From Gammaproteobacteria bacterium (lineage in GTDB: Bacteria > Pseudomonadota > Gammaproteobacteria > Thiohalospirales > Thiohalospiraceae), in the NCBI GenBank assembly GCA_011322575.1, contig DRMK01000212.1, positions 1-6,553 on the forward strand: 6,553 nt of DNA, written 5' to 3'. The first letter of the stretch is position 1. Each line of letters opens with the position of its first letter. Below are positions 1 to 6,227 of this stretch, one piece after another. The notes under the pieces are model-generated. The model was not told where the DNA came from and searched no databases. It was given only the letters and a program-made list of their open reading frames with translations. The translations under genes and the position numbers were made by a program.

Positions 1-524
1 AACCGCCGCCGCTTTTCGTTCCCGGACATCCCATCGCCGGAACCGAGCAGAGCGGGGTGGAAGCGGCATTTGCCGAACTCTACCAGGATCGACGGGTGAT
101 TCTCACCCCGCTTCCCGAGACCGATCGGGATGCCTTGTCCCGGATCCGCACCATGTGGGAGCAGTGTGGCGCGGAAGTCGTGGAGATGGAGGTCGCCCAC
201 CACGACGAGGTGCTGGCGGCCACCAGCCATCTGCCGCACATGCTGGCCTATACTCTCGTGGACAGCCTGGCGCGCATGGAGGAGAGCGAGGAGATGTTCC
301 GCTTTGCCGCAGGGGGATTCCGTGATTTCACCCGGATCGCCTCCAGCGACCCCCAGATGTGGCACGACATATGCTTGGCTAACCGGGATGCGCTGCTGGT
401 CATGCTGGAGCGGTTCAGCGCAGATCTGACACGGCTTAAGGATGCAATCCGGGAGGGGGATGGGGAGCATCTGAAACAGACCTTCCTGCGCGCAAAGCGC
501 GCCCGGGACAGATTCTGTGGATAG
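1..524 (+). CDS. tyrA: Prephenate dehydrogenase, C-terminal part (5' end outside window)
   Basis: Oxidative decarboxylation of prephenate to 4-hydroxyphenylpyruvate, the committed step of tyrosine synthesis, in the cytoplasm. The reading frame is open from base 3 and gives 173 residues before the TAG at 522-524. It begins just before the family motif GHPIAGTE (substrate-site histidine), followed by SGVE and the strand VILTP. Further on come HDEVLAATSHLPHMLAY, with the TSHLPH histidine of the helical dimerisation domain, and FRDFTRIASSDPQMW, with the conserved arginine. The N-terminal NAD-binding Rossmann domain is missing only because the window starts here. The GTG at 57 is internal, because conserved family sequence is encoded upstream of it in the same frame. 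There is no C-terminal ACT domain and no fusion to aroA: a stop and 69 bases separate the two genes, unlike the fused tyrA-aroA of Pseudomonas. The identification is secure; substrate preference (prephenate versus arogenate) cannot be read from the sequence. Confidence 0.93.
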   Translation, partial: PPPLFVPGHPIAGTEQSGVEAAFAELYQDRRVILTPLPETDRDALSRIRTMWEQCGAEVVEMEVAHHDEVLAATSHLPHMLAYTLVDSLARMEESEEMFRFAAGGFRDFTRIASSDPQMWHDICLANRDALLVMLERFSADLTRLKDAIREGDGEHLKQTFLRAKRARDRFCG

Positions 525-593
525 CGCCCTGTCAGTGCAATCCTGGCGGAATATCCGGAAATTTTCCTGGACTATCGGGGGCATACAGATCTT

Positions 594-1913
594 ATGAGCG
601 AACAGAACATTGTGATGACGGTCGCCGCGGGCGGCAAGCTAAGCGGGCAGATCCGGGTCCCGGGGGACAAATCCATCTCGCACCGCGCGGTGATGCTGGG
701 TTCCCTGGCCGAGGGGGTCACCGAGATCCACGGCTTTCTGGAGGGGGAGGATCCCGTGGCCACCCTGCAGGCGTTTCGTGCCATGGGAGTACGCATCGAG
801 GGGCCCGACAAGGGGCACGTGGTGGTGCACGGCGTGGGGCTGCGCGGCCTGAACAGGCCGCCGCGCCCCCTCTATCTGGGCAACTCCGGTACCTCCATGC
901 GCCTGTTGGCCGGGCTGCTGGCGGCACAGCCGTTCGATTCCACGCTCACCGGCGACGACTCCCTGTCGGGGCGGCCCATGCGCCGCGTCACCGAGCCGCT
1001 GGCCGCCATGGGGGCACACATAGAGACCAGTCCGAGCGGTACCCCGCCCCTCAAGATCAGGGGCAGGCAGGGGCTGCAGGGGATAAGCTACCAGATGCCG
1101 GTAGCCAGTGCCCAGCTCAAGTCCGCACTGCTGCTGGCCGGGCTCTACGCCGAGGGGACCACCTGTGTGGTGGAGCCGGGACCGAGCCGGGACCACACCG
1201 AACGCATGCTGCAGGGGTTCGGCTACACCGTCCAGCGGGAGGAGGACAGGGTCTGCCTGCAGGGGGGAGGCACCCTGGAGGCGATGCACATCGAGGTGCC
1301 GGGCGACATCTCCTCCGCTGCCTTTTTCATGGTTGGGGCCGCCATCTCGGAAGGGTCCGAAATCCTGCTGCAGAATGTAGGGGTCAATCCCACCCGCACC
1401 GGCGTGATCGAGATTCTGCGCCAGATGGGCGCGGACATCACCCTGGAGAATGAGCGCAGCGCTGGCGCCGAGCCGGTGGCCGATATCCGGGTGCGCGGCG
1501 CGCGCCTGCGGGGAACCGCTATCCAGCCCCATCAGGTGCCGCTGGCCATAGATGAGTTTCCGGCACTGTTCGTGGCGGCCGCCTGCGCCGAAGGGGAGAC
1601 GGTGCTGAGTGGCGCCGGCGAGCTGCGCGTCAAGGAGAGCGATCGCATCCAGGTGATGGCGGACGGCCTGCTGGAGCTGGGGATCGATGTGCGTCCCACC
1701 GAGGATGGCATCGTAATCCAGGGGGGCGAGCCGAGCGGGGGAACCGTCGACAGCCACGGCGATCACCGGGTCGCCATGGCATTCGCCATGGCTGGCCTGT
1801 GCGCCGCATCTCCTATCGTGGTGAGGGACTGCGCCAATGTCAGAACCTCCTTTCCAGGATTCGTGGAGCATGCCTGGCGGCTTGGAATGAATATCAAGGA
1901 GACGGCGTGGTGA
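594..1913 (+). CDS. aroA: 3-phosphoshikimate 1-carboxyvinyltransferase (EPSP synthase), class II type
   Basis: Transfers the enolpyruvyl group of PEP to shikimate-3-phosphate, the sixth step of the shikimate pathway; cytoplasmic, target of glyphosate. The 439-residue protein is full length. Visible motifs in order: GDKSISHR (24-31, PEP/S3P lysine K26), GNSGTSMR (96-103), SGRPM (125-129), SAQLK (172-176), RDHTE (199-203), NPTRTG (265-270), AIDEFP (318-323, catalytic Asp320), KESDRI (347-352, catalytic Glu348) and HGDHR (388-392). The RDHTE, SAQxK and NPTR set is that of class II enzymes rather than the E. coli class I form. The PEP-site glycine of GNSGT (residue 99) is retained; the insensitive CP4 enzyme has alanine there. 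The ATG at 594 places the first conserved strand ([15 protein letters not shown]) at the usual depth. Upstream there is only a weak, distant G-run (577-581). The 3' end overlaps the cmk start. Confidence 0.97.
   Translation: MSEQNIVMTVAAGGKLSGQIRVPGDKSISHRAVMLGSLAEGVTEIHGFLEGEDPVATLQAFRAMGVRIEGPDKGHVVVHGVGLRGLNRPPRPLYLGNSGTSMRLLAGLLAAQPFDSTLTGDDSLSGRPMRRVTEPLAAMGAHIETSPSGTPPLKIRGRQGLQGISYQMPVASAQLKSALLLAGLYAEGTTCVVEPGPSRDHTERMLQGFGYTVQREEDRVCLQGGGTLEAMHIEVPGDISSAAFFMVGAAISEGSEILLQNVGVNPTRTGVIEILRQMGADITLENERSAGAEPVADIRVRGARLRGTAIQPHQVPLAIDEFPALFVAAACAEGETVLSGAGELRVKESDRIQVMADGLLELGIDVRPTEDGIVIQGGEPSGGTVDSHGDHRVAMAFAMAGLCAASPIVVRDCANVRTSFPGFVEHAWRLGMNIKETAW
1896..1902 (+). promoter_or_regulatory. 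Ribosome binding site of cmk, inside aroA
   Basis: AAGGAGA lies within the last codons of aroA. It is 5 bases before the GTG at 1907 and about 8 bases before the GTG at 1910. This decides the cmk start against the upstream ATG at 1799, and implies that cmk translation is coupled to termination on aroA. Confidence 0.75.
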
Positions 1914-2590
1914 CAGCGCCGGTAATCGCCATCGACGGTCCCAGCGGCGCCGGCAAGGGAACCGTGAGCCAGCAGGTGGCGCAACGTCTGGGGTGGCATT
2001 TTCTGGACAGCGGGGCCCTCTACCGGCTGGTGGCGCTGGCGGCCCGCAACCACGGCATCGCGCTGGATAACGTGGAGGCGCTACGAACCCTGGCCGCCCA
2101 CCTGGACGTCCAGTTCCGGGTGGCGGAGGGAGATGGGCAGCCTGGCGTCATCCTGGAGGGGGAGGATGTCTCTGGTGCCATCCGCAGCGAGGAGATCGGT
2201 AACGCCGCGTCCCGGGTTGCGGCTCTGCCTGCCGTTCGCGCGGCGCTGCTGGAGCGGCAGCGCGCCTTTCGCGTCCCGCCCGGCCTGGTGGCGGACGGGC
2301 GTGACATGGGCACGGTAGTGTTCCCCGATGCCGAGGTCAAGATCTTCCTGGTGGCGGACGCCGCGGAACGCGCACGCCGCCGCTATCTCCAGTTGAAGGG
2401 GGGTGATCCGGATGTTAGACTGGAAGATCTACTTCGGGAGATTACCGAGCGCGACAGGCGCGATACCGAGCGCAGCGTTGCCCCGTTGAAACCGGCCGCC
2501 GACGCGGTCACCATCGACACCACCAGCCTCGGAGTGGATCAGGTGGTGGAGCGGGTAATGGCGGTGTGCGAGGAGCGGCTGGCGCAGTGA
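1910..2590 (+). CDS. cmk: Cytidylate kinase (CMP/dCMP kinase)
   Basis: Phosphorylates CMP and dCMP with ATP, recycling pyrimidine nucleotides; cytoplasmic. From the GTG at 1910 the product is 226 residues, almost the same as the 227-residue E. coli enzyme. Visible motifs: P-loop GPSGAGKGT (10-18), LDSGALYR (32-39), the NMP-binding insertion (about 60-100), [13 protein letters not shown] (129-141) and the lid-region arginines RDRRDTERS (181-189). The start is GTG: the frame stays open upstream to an ATG at 1799, but that stretch encodes aroA in another frame and would add 37 residues ahead of the [12 protein letters not shown] strand-loop that normally begins the protein. The GTG at 1907 is an equally possible start, adding one residue. 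GTGA at 1910-1913 overlaps the aroA stop by four bases, a classic translational-coupling arrangement. rpsA follows after 127 bases. Confidence 0.96.
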   Translation: MTAPVIAIDGPSGAGKGTVSQQVAQRLGWHFLDSGALYRLVALAARNHGIALDNVEALRTLAAHLDVQFRVAEGDGQPGVILEGEDVSGAIRSEEIGNAASRVAALPAVRAALLERQRAFRVPPGLVADGRDMGTVVFPDAEVKIFLVADAAERARRRYLQLKGGDPDVRLEDLLREITERDRRDTERSVAPLKPAADAVTIDTTSLGVDQVVERVMAVCEERLAQ

Positions 2591-2717
2591 GCGTCCGGAC
2601 CTCCGACCGTTGAGCGCGGGGGAGGTGCGGGCAGTTTGTCAATCAACCCGTGCCCGTCCTTTGCCGGGCATGGCAAAACATTTGGCCAGCGCGGCGCTGG
2701 CAGGGAAACGGATAGTG
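2591..2717 (+). promoter_or_regulatory. rpsA leader with three possible hairpins
   Basis: This 127-base gap between cmk and rpsA contains three inverted repeats that could form RNA hairpins. They are acctcc/ggaggt (2599-2604 with 2621-2626, loop 16), tgcccg/cgggca (2651-2656 with 2665-2670, loop 8) and gccagcg/cgctggc (2685-2691 with 2695-2701, loop 3). The last ends 16 bases before the rpsA ATG. Near that ATG there is no strong Shine-Dalgarno sequence, only AGGGA (2702-2706) and GGA (2710-2712). E. coli rpsA is known to have a three-hairpin leader with a poor Shine-Dalgarno sequence, which S1 uses for autogenous repression. A similar role here is inferred from this resemblance only. A promoter could also lie here, but none is clear. 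Confidence 0.5.
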
Positions 2718-4385
2718 ATGAGCGAAAGCTTTGCAGAGTTGTTTGAACAGAGTCTTCAGAATACCCAGATGCGGCCCGGTTCCATCGTCACCGGGACGGT
2801 GGTGGACGTGGGGCCATCCTTCGTGGTGGTCAACGCAGGTCTCAAGTCGGAGGGTGTGATCCCCATCGAGCAGTTCTACAATGAGGCCGGCGAGCCCACC
2901 GTGCAGGTGGGAGACCGGATCGAGGTGGCGCTGGAGGCGGTTGAGGACGGCTCTGGAGAGACCCGCCTGTCCCGGGAGAAGGCCAAGCTGGCCGAGTCGT
3001 GGGCCAGGTTGGAGAAGGCGGCGGAGAACGACGAGATCGTCACCGGGCACATCGTGGACAAGGTGAAGGGCGGCTTCATCGTGGACGTTGGCGAGATCCG
3101 CGCCTTCCTGCCCGGCTCCTTGGTGGATGTGCGTCCGGTGCGCGACACCGCCTACCTGGAGGGCAAGGAGCTCGAGTTCAAGGTGATCAAGCTGGATCGC
3201 AAGCGCAACAACGTGGTGGTGTCACGCCGCGCGGTGGTGGAGTCGGAGTATAGCGAGGAGCGCGAGGCGCTGCTGGAGAGCCTGGAAGAGGGCAAGCTTG
3301 TCAAGGGGATCGTCAAGAACCTGACCGACTACGGCGCATTCGTCGATTTGGGAGGTATCGACGGCCTGCTGCACATCACCGACATGGCCTGGAAGCGGGT
3401 CAAGCACCCCACCGAAGTGGTCAACGTGGGGGACGAGATCGAGGTCAAGGTGCTCAAGTTCGACAAGGAGCGCCAGCGGGTCTCCCTGGGGCTGAAGCAG
3501 CTGGGGGAGGATCCCTGGGTGGCCATCGCGCGCCGCTATCCGGTTGGCACCCGCCTGTTCGGCAAGGTCACCAACATGGCCGACTACGGCGCCTTCGTGG
3601 AGATCGAGGAGGGGGTGGAAGGCCTCGTGCATGTCTCCGAAATGGACTGGACCAACAAGAACATCCACCCCACCAAGGTGTTGCAGCTGGGCGACGAGGT
3701 GGAGGTGATGGTGCTGGACATAGACGAGGAGCGGCGCCGCATCTCGCTGGGCATCAAGCAGTGCCAGCCCAACCCGTGGGAGTCGTTCGCCGCCACCCAC
3801 AACAAGGGGGACAAGATCAAGGGCGCCATCAAGTCGATTACCGATTTCGGGATCTTCATCGGCCTGGAGGGGGGTATCGACGGGCTGGTGCATATGTCGG
3901 ACATCTCCTGGGGTGAGAATCCCGAGGAGGCCATCCGCCGCTACAAGAAGGGCGAAGAGGTGGAGGCGGTGGTGCTGGTCGTGGATCCGGAGCGGGAGCG
4001 CATCTCGCTGGGGATCAAGCAGCTGGATCAGGATCCGGTATCCAGCTACATCGGAGAGCACCCCAAGGGCTCCGTGGTGACGGGCAAGGTAACGGAGGTA
4101 ACGGCCAAGGGGGCGGTAGTGGACCTGGCCGAAGGGGTCGAGGGGTATCTGCGGGCCTCCGAACTCTCGCGTGAGCGGGTGGAGGATGCGCGTACCGTGC
4201 TCAATGCGGGCGACGAGGTGGAGGTCAAGGTGATCGGCTTCGATCGCAAGAACCGCACTATAAACCTCTCCATCAAGGCCAAGGAGGCCGCCGAGGAGGC
4301 AGAGGCGATCCGTGACTACAGCCGCTCTGCCGGGGAAGCGACCACCAGCCTGGGAGATCTGCTCAAGGAGCAGATGGAGAAATAA
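2718..4385 (+). CDS. rpsA: 30S ribosomal protein S1
   Basis: Binds mRNA at the 30S platform and unfolds it so that structured or weak Shine-Dalgarno messages can be initiated. The 555-residue product (E. coli 557) has six OB-fold S1 repeats at roughly 21-87, 105-171, 192-260, 277-347, 364-434 and 451-520. Each carries the typical G-x-V and GAFV/GIFI strands and closes with a strand such as [16 protein letters not shown] or TINLSIK. The first two repeats are the divergent ones that dock on S2 and the ribosome; repeats 3-6 have the aromatic/lysine faces of RNA-binding repeats. The start is the ATG at 2718, giving [13 protein letters not shown], which closely matches the family N-terminus. The frame is open back to 2610, but the extra 36 residues are not S1-like. 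The C-terminus ends [12 protein letters not shown], the usual tail. It is regulated at least by its leader, judging from the family. ihfB follows 54 bases downstream. Confidence 0.98.
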   Translation: MSESFAELFEQSLQNTQMRPGSIVTGTVVDVGPSFVVVNAGLKSEGVIPIEQFYNEAGEPTVQVGDRIEVALEAVEDGSGETRLSREKAKLAESWARLEKAAENDEIVTGHIVDKVKGGFIVDVGEIRAFLPGSLVDVRPVRDTAYLEGKELEFKVIKLDRKRNNVVVSRRAVVESEYSEEREALLESLEEGKLVKGIVKNLTDYGAFVDLGGIDGLLHITDMAWKRVKHPTEVVNVGDEIEVKVLKFDKERQRVSLGLKQLGEDPWVAIARRYPVGTRLFGKVTNMADYGAFVEIEEGVEGLVHVSEMDWTNKNIHPTKVLQLGDEVEVMVLDIDEERRRISLGIKQCQPNPWESFAATHNKGDKIKGAIKSITDFGIFIGLEGGIDGLVHMSDISWGENPEEAIRRYKKGEEVEAVVLVVDPERERISLGIKQLDQDPVSSYIGEHPKGSVVTGKVTEVTAKGAVVDLAEGVEGYLRASELSRERVEDARTVLNAGDEVEVKVIGFDRKNRTINLSIKAKEAAEEAEAIRDYSRSAGEATTSLGDLLKEQMEK

Positions 4386-4394
4386 GAGTGGTCG

Positions 4395-4423
4395 GCTTCC
4401 CGTTCTGAACCGTACGGGCAAGC
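4395..4423 (+). other. Bulged hairpin between rpsA and ihfB
   Basis: gcttcccgt (4395-4403) pairs with acgggcaagc (4414-4423) over nine base pairs with one bulged C, closing a 10-base loop. No T-run follows, so it is not an intrinsic terminator. It ends three bases before the ihfB Shine-Dalgarno sequence, so it may protect the rpsA 3' end, mark a processing site, or affect ihfB initiation. The pairing is seen; the role is not established. Confidence 0.4.
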
Positions 4424-4426
4424 AAC

Positions 4427-4433
4427 AGGGGAG
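4427..4433 (+). promoter_or_regulatory. Ribosome binding site of ihfB
   Basis: AGGGGAG, six bases before the ATG at 4440. It favours this ATG over the GTG immediately upstream at 4437. Confidence 0.75.
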
Positions 4434-4439
4434 AAAGTG

Positions 4440-4739
4440 ATGACCAAATCGGAACTCATCGGGCAGCTGGCCGAGCGCATGCGTAACCAGCTGCCGGAGA
4501 AGGATGTGGAGCTGGCGGTCAAGACGGTGCTGGAGCGCATGGCGCAGTCGCTGGCCAATGGCGAGCGCATCGAGGTGCGGGGATTCGGCAGCTTTTCGCT
4601 GCACTACCGCCCGCCACGGGTGGGGCGCAACCCCAAGACCGGCGAAGCGGTGCCCCTGTCCGGCAAGTATGTGCCGCACTTCAAGCCAGGCAAGGAGCTG
4701 CGCGAGCGGGTGAATGCCGGCTTTGTGGGCAAGCAGTGA
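4440..4739 (+). CDS. ihfB: Integration host factor, beta subunit
   Basis: Forms a heterodimer with IHF-alpha (IhfA, not in this window) that binds specific DNA sites and bends them sharply. It serves recombination, replication and sigma-54 promoters in the nucleoid. The product is 99 residues (E. coli 94) and opens [14 protein letters not shown], the standard IHF-beta start. The DNA-binding arm is present: [18 protein letters not shown] (48-65), with the intercalating proline at 65, followed by the [28 protein letters not shown] stretch (64-91). [10 protein letters not shown] marks it as the beta subunit rather than alpha or HU. The start is ATG 4440, supported by AGGGGAG six bases upstream; GTG 4437 would add one residue. 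It sits directly after rpsA, as in many gammaproteobacteria. The strong terminator 31 bases after its stop suggests it is the last gene of the transcription unit, and no lapA/lapB pair follows as it does in enterics. Confidence 0.97.
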   Translation: MTKSELIGQLAERMRNQLPEKDVELAVKTVLERMAQSLANGERIEVRGFGSFSLHYRPPRVGRNPKTGEAVPLSGKYVPHFKPGKELRERVNAGFVGKQ

Positions 4740-4769
4740 CGCCCTAGAGAGCGCAGATCTTTTAGATAG

Positions 4770-4799
4770 AAAGCGTGGTTTTCGTACCACGCTTTTTTT
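4770..4799 (+). terminator. Intrinsic terminator after ihfB
   Basis: A perfect 10-bp stem, aaagcgtggt (4770-4779) with accacgcttt (4786-4795), closes a six-base loop and runs into seven consecutive T (4793-4799). It is well placed to end the tyrA/aroA/cmk/rpsA/ihfB transcripts. It lies 31 bases after the ihfB stop and 35 bases before the hemH ATG. Confidence 0.92.
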
Positions 4800-4834
4800 G
4801 ATGTTTCCTCTGGCAGGCCCCCGGCTCCCGGATC

Positions 4835-5869
4835 ATGAACGACCACCAGGACGGATTACGGCACCCCCCGCCCATCGGGGTACTGTTGACCAACATGGGG
4901 ACTCCGGAGGCTCCCACCCCGGCCGCCTTGCGGCGCTATCTGGCGGAGTTTCTGTGGGACCCGCGCATCGTGGAGATGCCCCGTCTCCTCTGGTGGCTGA
5001 TCCTGCACGGACGGATCCTGAGAACCCGCCCCCGGCGCTCGGCGCAGGCCTACCAGTCCATCTGGACCGAACGGGGCTCTCCGCTGCTGGTCACCACCCT
5101 GAAACAGGGGGAGCTGCTGCAACGGCTGCTCGGCGAGCGCCTGCCGGGGCCGGTCAGGGTGGAGGTCGCCATGCGCTATGGGGCACCATCCATCGGCGAT
5201 GGCCTGGAGCGGCTACGCCGCGCAGGGTGTGATCGCATCCTCGTCCTGCCGCTCTATCCGCAATACTCCGCCACCACCACCGGCTCCACCTTCGATGCGG
5301 TGACGGCGGCCCTGACGGGTGTACGCCGGGTTCCCGAGCTGCGTTTCGTTGCCGGTTATCACGATGACGCGGGCTATGTGCGGTCGCTGGCAAACAGTAT
5401 CCGGGAGCAGTGGGAGCGGCGCGGAACGCGCCCCGATCGGCTGCTGTTCTCGTTCCACGGCATTCCCCGCAAGGGGTGGCTGGATGGAGATCCCTATCCG
5501 GAGCAGTGCCACGCCACGGCACGGCTGGTTGCGCGGCAGCTGGGGCTGGACGATGAAGCGTGGCAGGTGGCCTTCCAGTCCCGCTTCGGGCGCGCCGAAT
5601 GGGTTACCCCGTACACCGACGAGACCCTGCGCGGCTGGGGAGAGCAGGGGGTGGCGGCGGTGGATGTGATCTGCCCCGGCTTCGCCGCCGACTGCCTGGA
5701 GACGCTGGAGGAGATCGGGGAGGAGAACCGCCGGCGTTTCCTGGAGGCGGGCGGGCGCAGCTACCACTATATTCCGGCCCTCAACACCAGAGAGGATCAC
5801 ATGGAGGCGCTGGCCGCTCTGGCCAGGCGGCATATGCGGGGCTGGGTCGATGCCCGGGAAGGTGATTGA
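4835..5869 (+). CDS. hemH: Ferrochelatase (protoporphyrin/coproporphyrin Fe(II) chelatase)
   Basis: Inserts ferrous iron into the porphyrin ring in the last stages of haem synthesis; cytoplasmic or at the inner membrane face. The product is 344 residues, slightly longer than the 320 of E. coli. It opens with the family strand IGVLLTNMGTPEAPTPAALRRYL (from residue 14) and LWDPRIVEMPRLLWW (40-54). Further motifs are MRYGAPSI (113-120), LPLYPQYSATTTGSTFD (138-154), SFHGIP with the metal-site histidine His208, FQSRFGRAEWVTPYTDE (247-263), and CPGFAADCLETLEEI (280-294) with the conserved glutamate Glu289. No [2Fe-2S] C-terminal extension is present. The ATG at 4835 is chosen because the conserved N-terminal strand follows directly. 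It has no real Shine-Dalgarno sequence (GGCAGG at 4812-4817 is too far upstream) and no visible promoter after the upstream terminator. The gene ends six bases before the duplicated target site of the mobile element. Confidence 0.96.
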   Translation: MNDHQDGLRHPPPIGVLLTNMGTPEAPTPAALRRYLAEFLWDPRIVEMPRLLWWLILHGRILRTRPRRSAQAYQSIWTERGSPLLVTTLKQGELLQRLLGERLPGPVRVEVAMRYGAPSIGDGLERLRRAGCDRILVLPLYPQYSATTTGSTFDAVTAALTGVRRVPELRFVAGYHDDAGYVRSLANSIREQWERRGTRPDRLLFSFHGIPRKGWLDGDPYPEQCHATARLVARQLGLDDEAWQVAFQSRFGRAEWVTPYTDETLRGWGEQGVAAVDVICPGFAADCLETLEEIGEENRRRFLEAGGRSYHYIPALNTREDHMEALAALARRHMRGWVDAREGD

Positions 5870-5875
5870 ATCATA

Positions 5876-5883
5876 TCAGTAAG
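5876..5883. repeat. Left copy of 8-bp target-site duplication
   Basis: tcagtaag, identical to the copy at 6155-6162. The two copies abut exactly the outer ends of the inverted arms, as expected for the target duplication left by a transposition event. Confidence 0.85.
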
Positions 5884-5945
5884 GGTTCTTCCCCGAATCG
5901 TGTGGGTGAAATGGTAAATCATCCTTGACAGGCAGAATGCACGCC
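5884..5945 (+). repeat. Left terminal inverted repeat (62 bp)
   Basis: Begins ggttcttccccgaatcgtgt and ends gcacgcc. It matches the right arm in reverse complement throughout, apart from one missing A near 5909-5911 and the lack of the 16-base block, whose position would be between 5921 and 5922. It contains TTGACA at 5925-5930. Confidence 0.9.
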
Positions 5946-5952
5946 ACATACT
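5925..5952 (+). promoter_or_regulatory. Possible sigma-70 promoter inside the element, reading rightward
   Basis: An exact -35 hexamer TTGACA (5925-5930), then a 16-base spacer and CATACT (5947-5952), which matches TATAAT at four of six positions including the key A2 and T6. If active it would transcribe the rest of the element towards the gene at 6228. The mirrored TTGACA on the - strand (6091-6096) has only a poor -10. Prediction from sequence only. Confidence 0.35.
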
Positions 5953-6075
5953 CGGTCGCCAGAAGGGGATTGGGGCGGTCTGGGTGGAGACTACCGGGTA
6001 TCCACATACCGCGCCAATTGCAGGTGGTTCGGCTATCCCAAAGTGTCCCCAATCCCCTTATGCCGACCATCTTCC

Positions 6076-6154
6076 GGCGTGCATTCTGCCTGTCAAGGAC
6101 GAAGCCGCTACGCGGTGATTTACCATTTTCACCCACACGATTCGGGGAAGAACC
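6076..6154 (-). repeat. Right terminal inverted repeat (79 bp)
   Basis: The reverse complement of the left arm, ending at 6154 with ggaagaacc. It is 17 bases longer than the left arm: one extra A/T pair, and a 16-base block at 6100-6115 that itself contains the small hairpin ccgc-tac-gcgg (6105-6115). Confidence 0.9.
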
Positions 6155-6162
6155 TCAGTAAG
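6155..6162. repeat. Right copy of 8-bp target-site duplication
   Basis: tcagtaag, the second copy of the direct repeat flanking the element; it touches the outermost base of the right arm. Confidence 0.85.
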
Positions 6163-6227
6163 TATCCCACGGCTTTGCCGGGAGACATTTACTATATGGA
6201 TGTATTCCGATGATAGAATTTCCCGTT

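Larger units (their letters stand above)
5884..6154. mobile_element. MITE-like non-autonomous transposable element (271 bp), probably ISL3-type ends
   Basis: A compact element whose two ends are inverted copies of each other. The left arm, 5884-5945, is reproduced in reverse complement at 6076-6154 with no substitution. The only differences are one extra base (run of four instead of three A) and a 16-base block present only in the right arm. After a short unpaired stretch the symmetry resumes: ggtcg (5954-5958) with cgacc (6064-6068), and aggggattgggg (5964-5975) with its complement (6047-6058). This leaves a 71-base centre (5976-6046). It carries no transposase or other credible gene, and is flanked by a perfect 8-bp direct repeat. 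Ends starting ggttcttcccc with an 8-bp duplication resemble the ISL3 family as I know it; that assignment is an inference. Near-identity of the arms suggests a recent insertion. As a single strand it would fold into a very long hairpin. Confidence 0.85.

Noticed and set aside
551..572. ggaaa/tttcc inverted repeat between tyrA and aroA, considered as a terminator
   Set aside because: Only five A/T-rich pairs around a single central base, with no T-run after it; too weak to support a call.
876..905. Possible glyphosate-insensitive EPSP synthase because of class II motifs
   Set aside because: The PEP-site motif is GNSGT with the glycine kept, not the alanine found in the CP4 enzyme. Class membership alone does not show insensitivity.
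639..1871. 410-codon open frame on the - strand opposite aroA
   Set aside because: It lies wholly within a clearly functional aroA, has a composition typical of antisense GC-rich frames, and shows no recognisable motif.
1799..1906. 37-residue N-terminal extension of cytidylate kinase from the ATG at 1799
   Set aside because: It overlaps the conserved aroA C-terminus out of frame. The AAGGAGA site and the usual family length favour GTG 1910 (or 1907).
2610..2717. In-frame N-terminal extension of ribosomal protein S1
   Set aside because: The 36 extra residues are not S1-like, and [13 protein letters not shown] at 2718 is the standard N-terminus. ATG 2670 has no ribosome site.
3222..4790. 522-codon open frame on the - strand opposite rpsA and ihfB
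   Set aside because: A shadow of two well-identified genes. Its repeated LDxQ/HDQHH patterns are the antisense image of the S1 repeats, not a protein family.
4714..5232. 172-codon + frame spanning the end of ihfB, the terminator and the start of hemH
   Set aside because: It crosses a strong terminator and overlaps hemH in another frame; its Pro/Arg/Ala-rich product has no motif.
5876..6136. 86-codon - strand frame and the overlapping + strand frame 5925-6161 in the mobile element
   Set aside because: They run through the inverted arms and the target duplication, have no ribosome site or family features, and are not transposase fragments that I can recognise.
6170..6180. cggc-ttt-gccg hairpin and TAGAAT-like -10 (6214-6219) before the last gene
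   Set aside because: The hairpin has only four pairs, and the -10 has no -35 at a proper distance and would leave almost no leader before the ATG at 6228.
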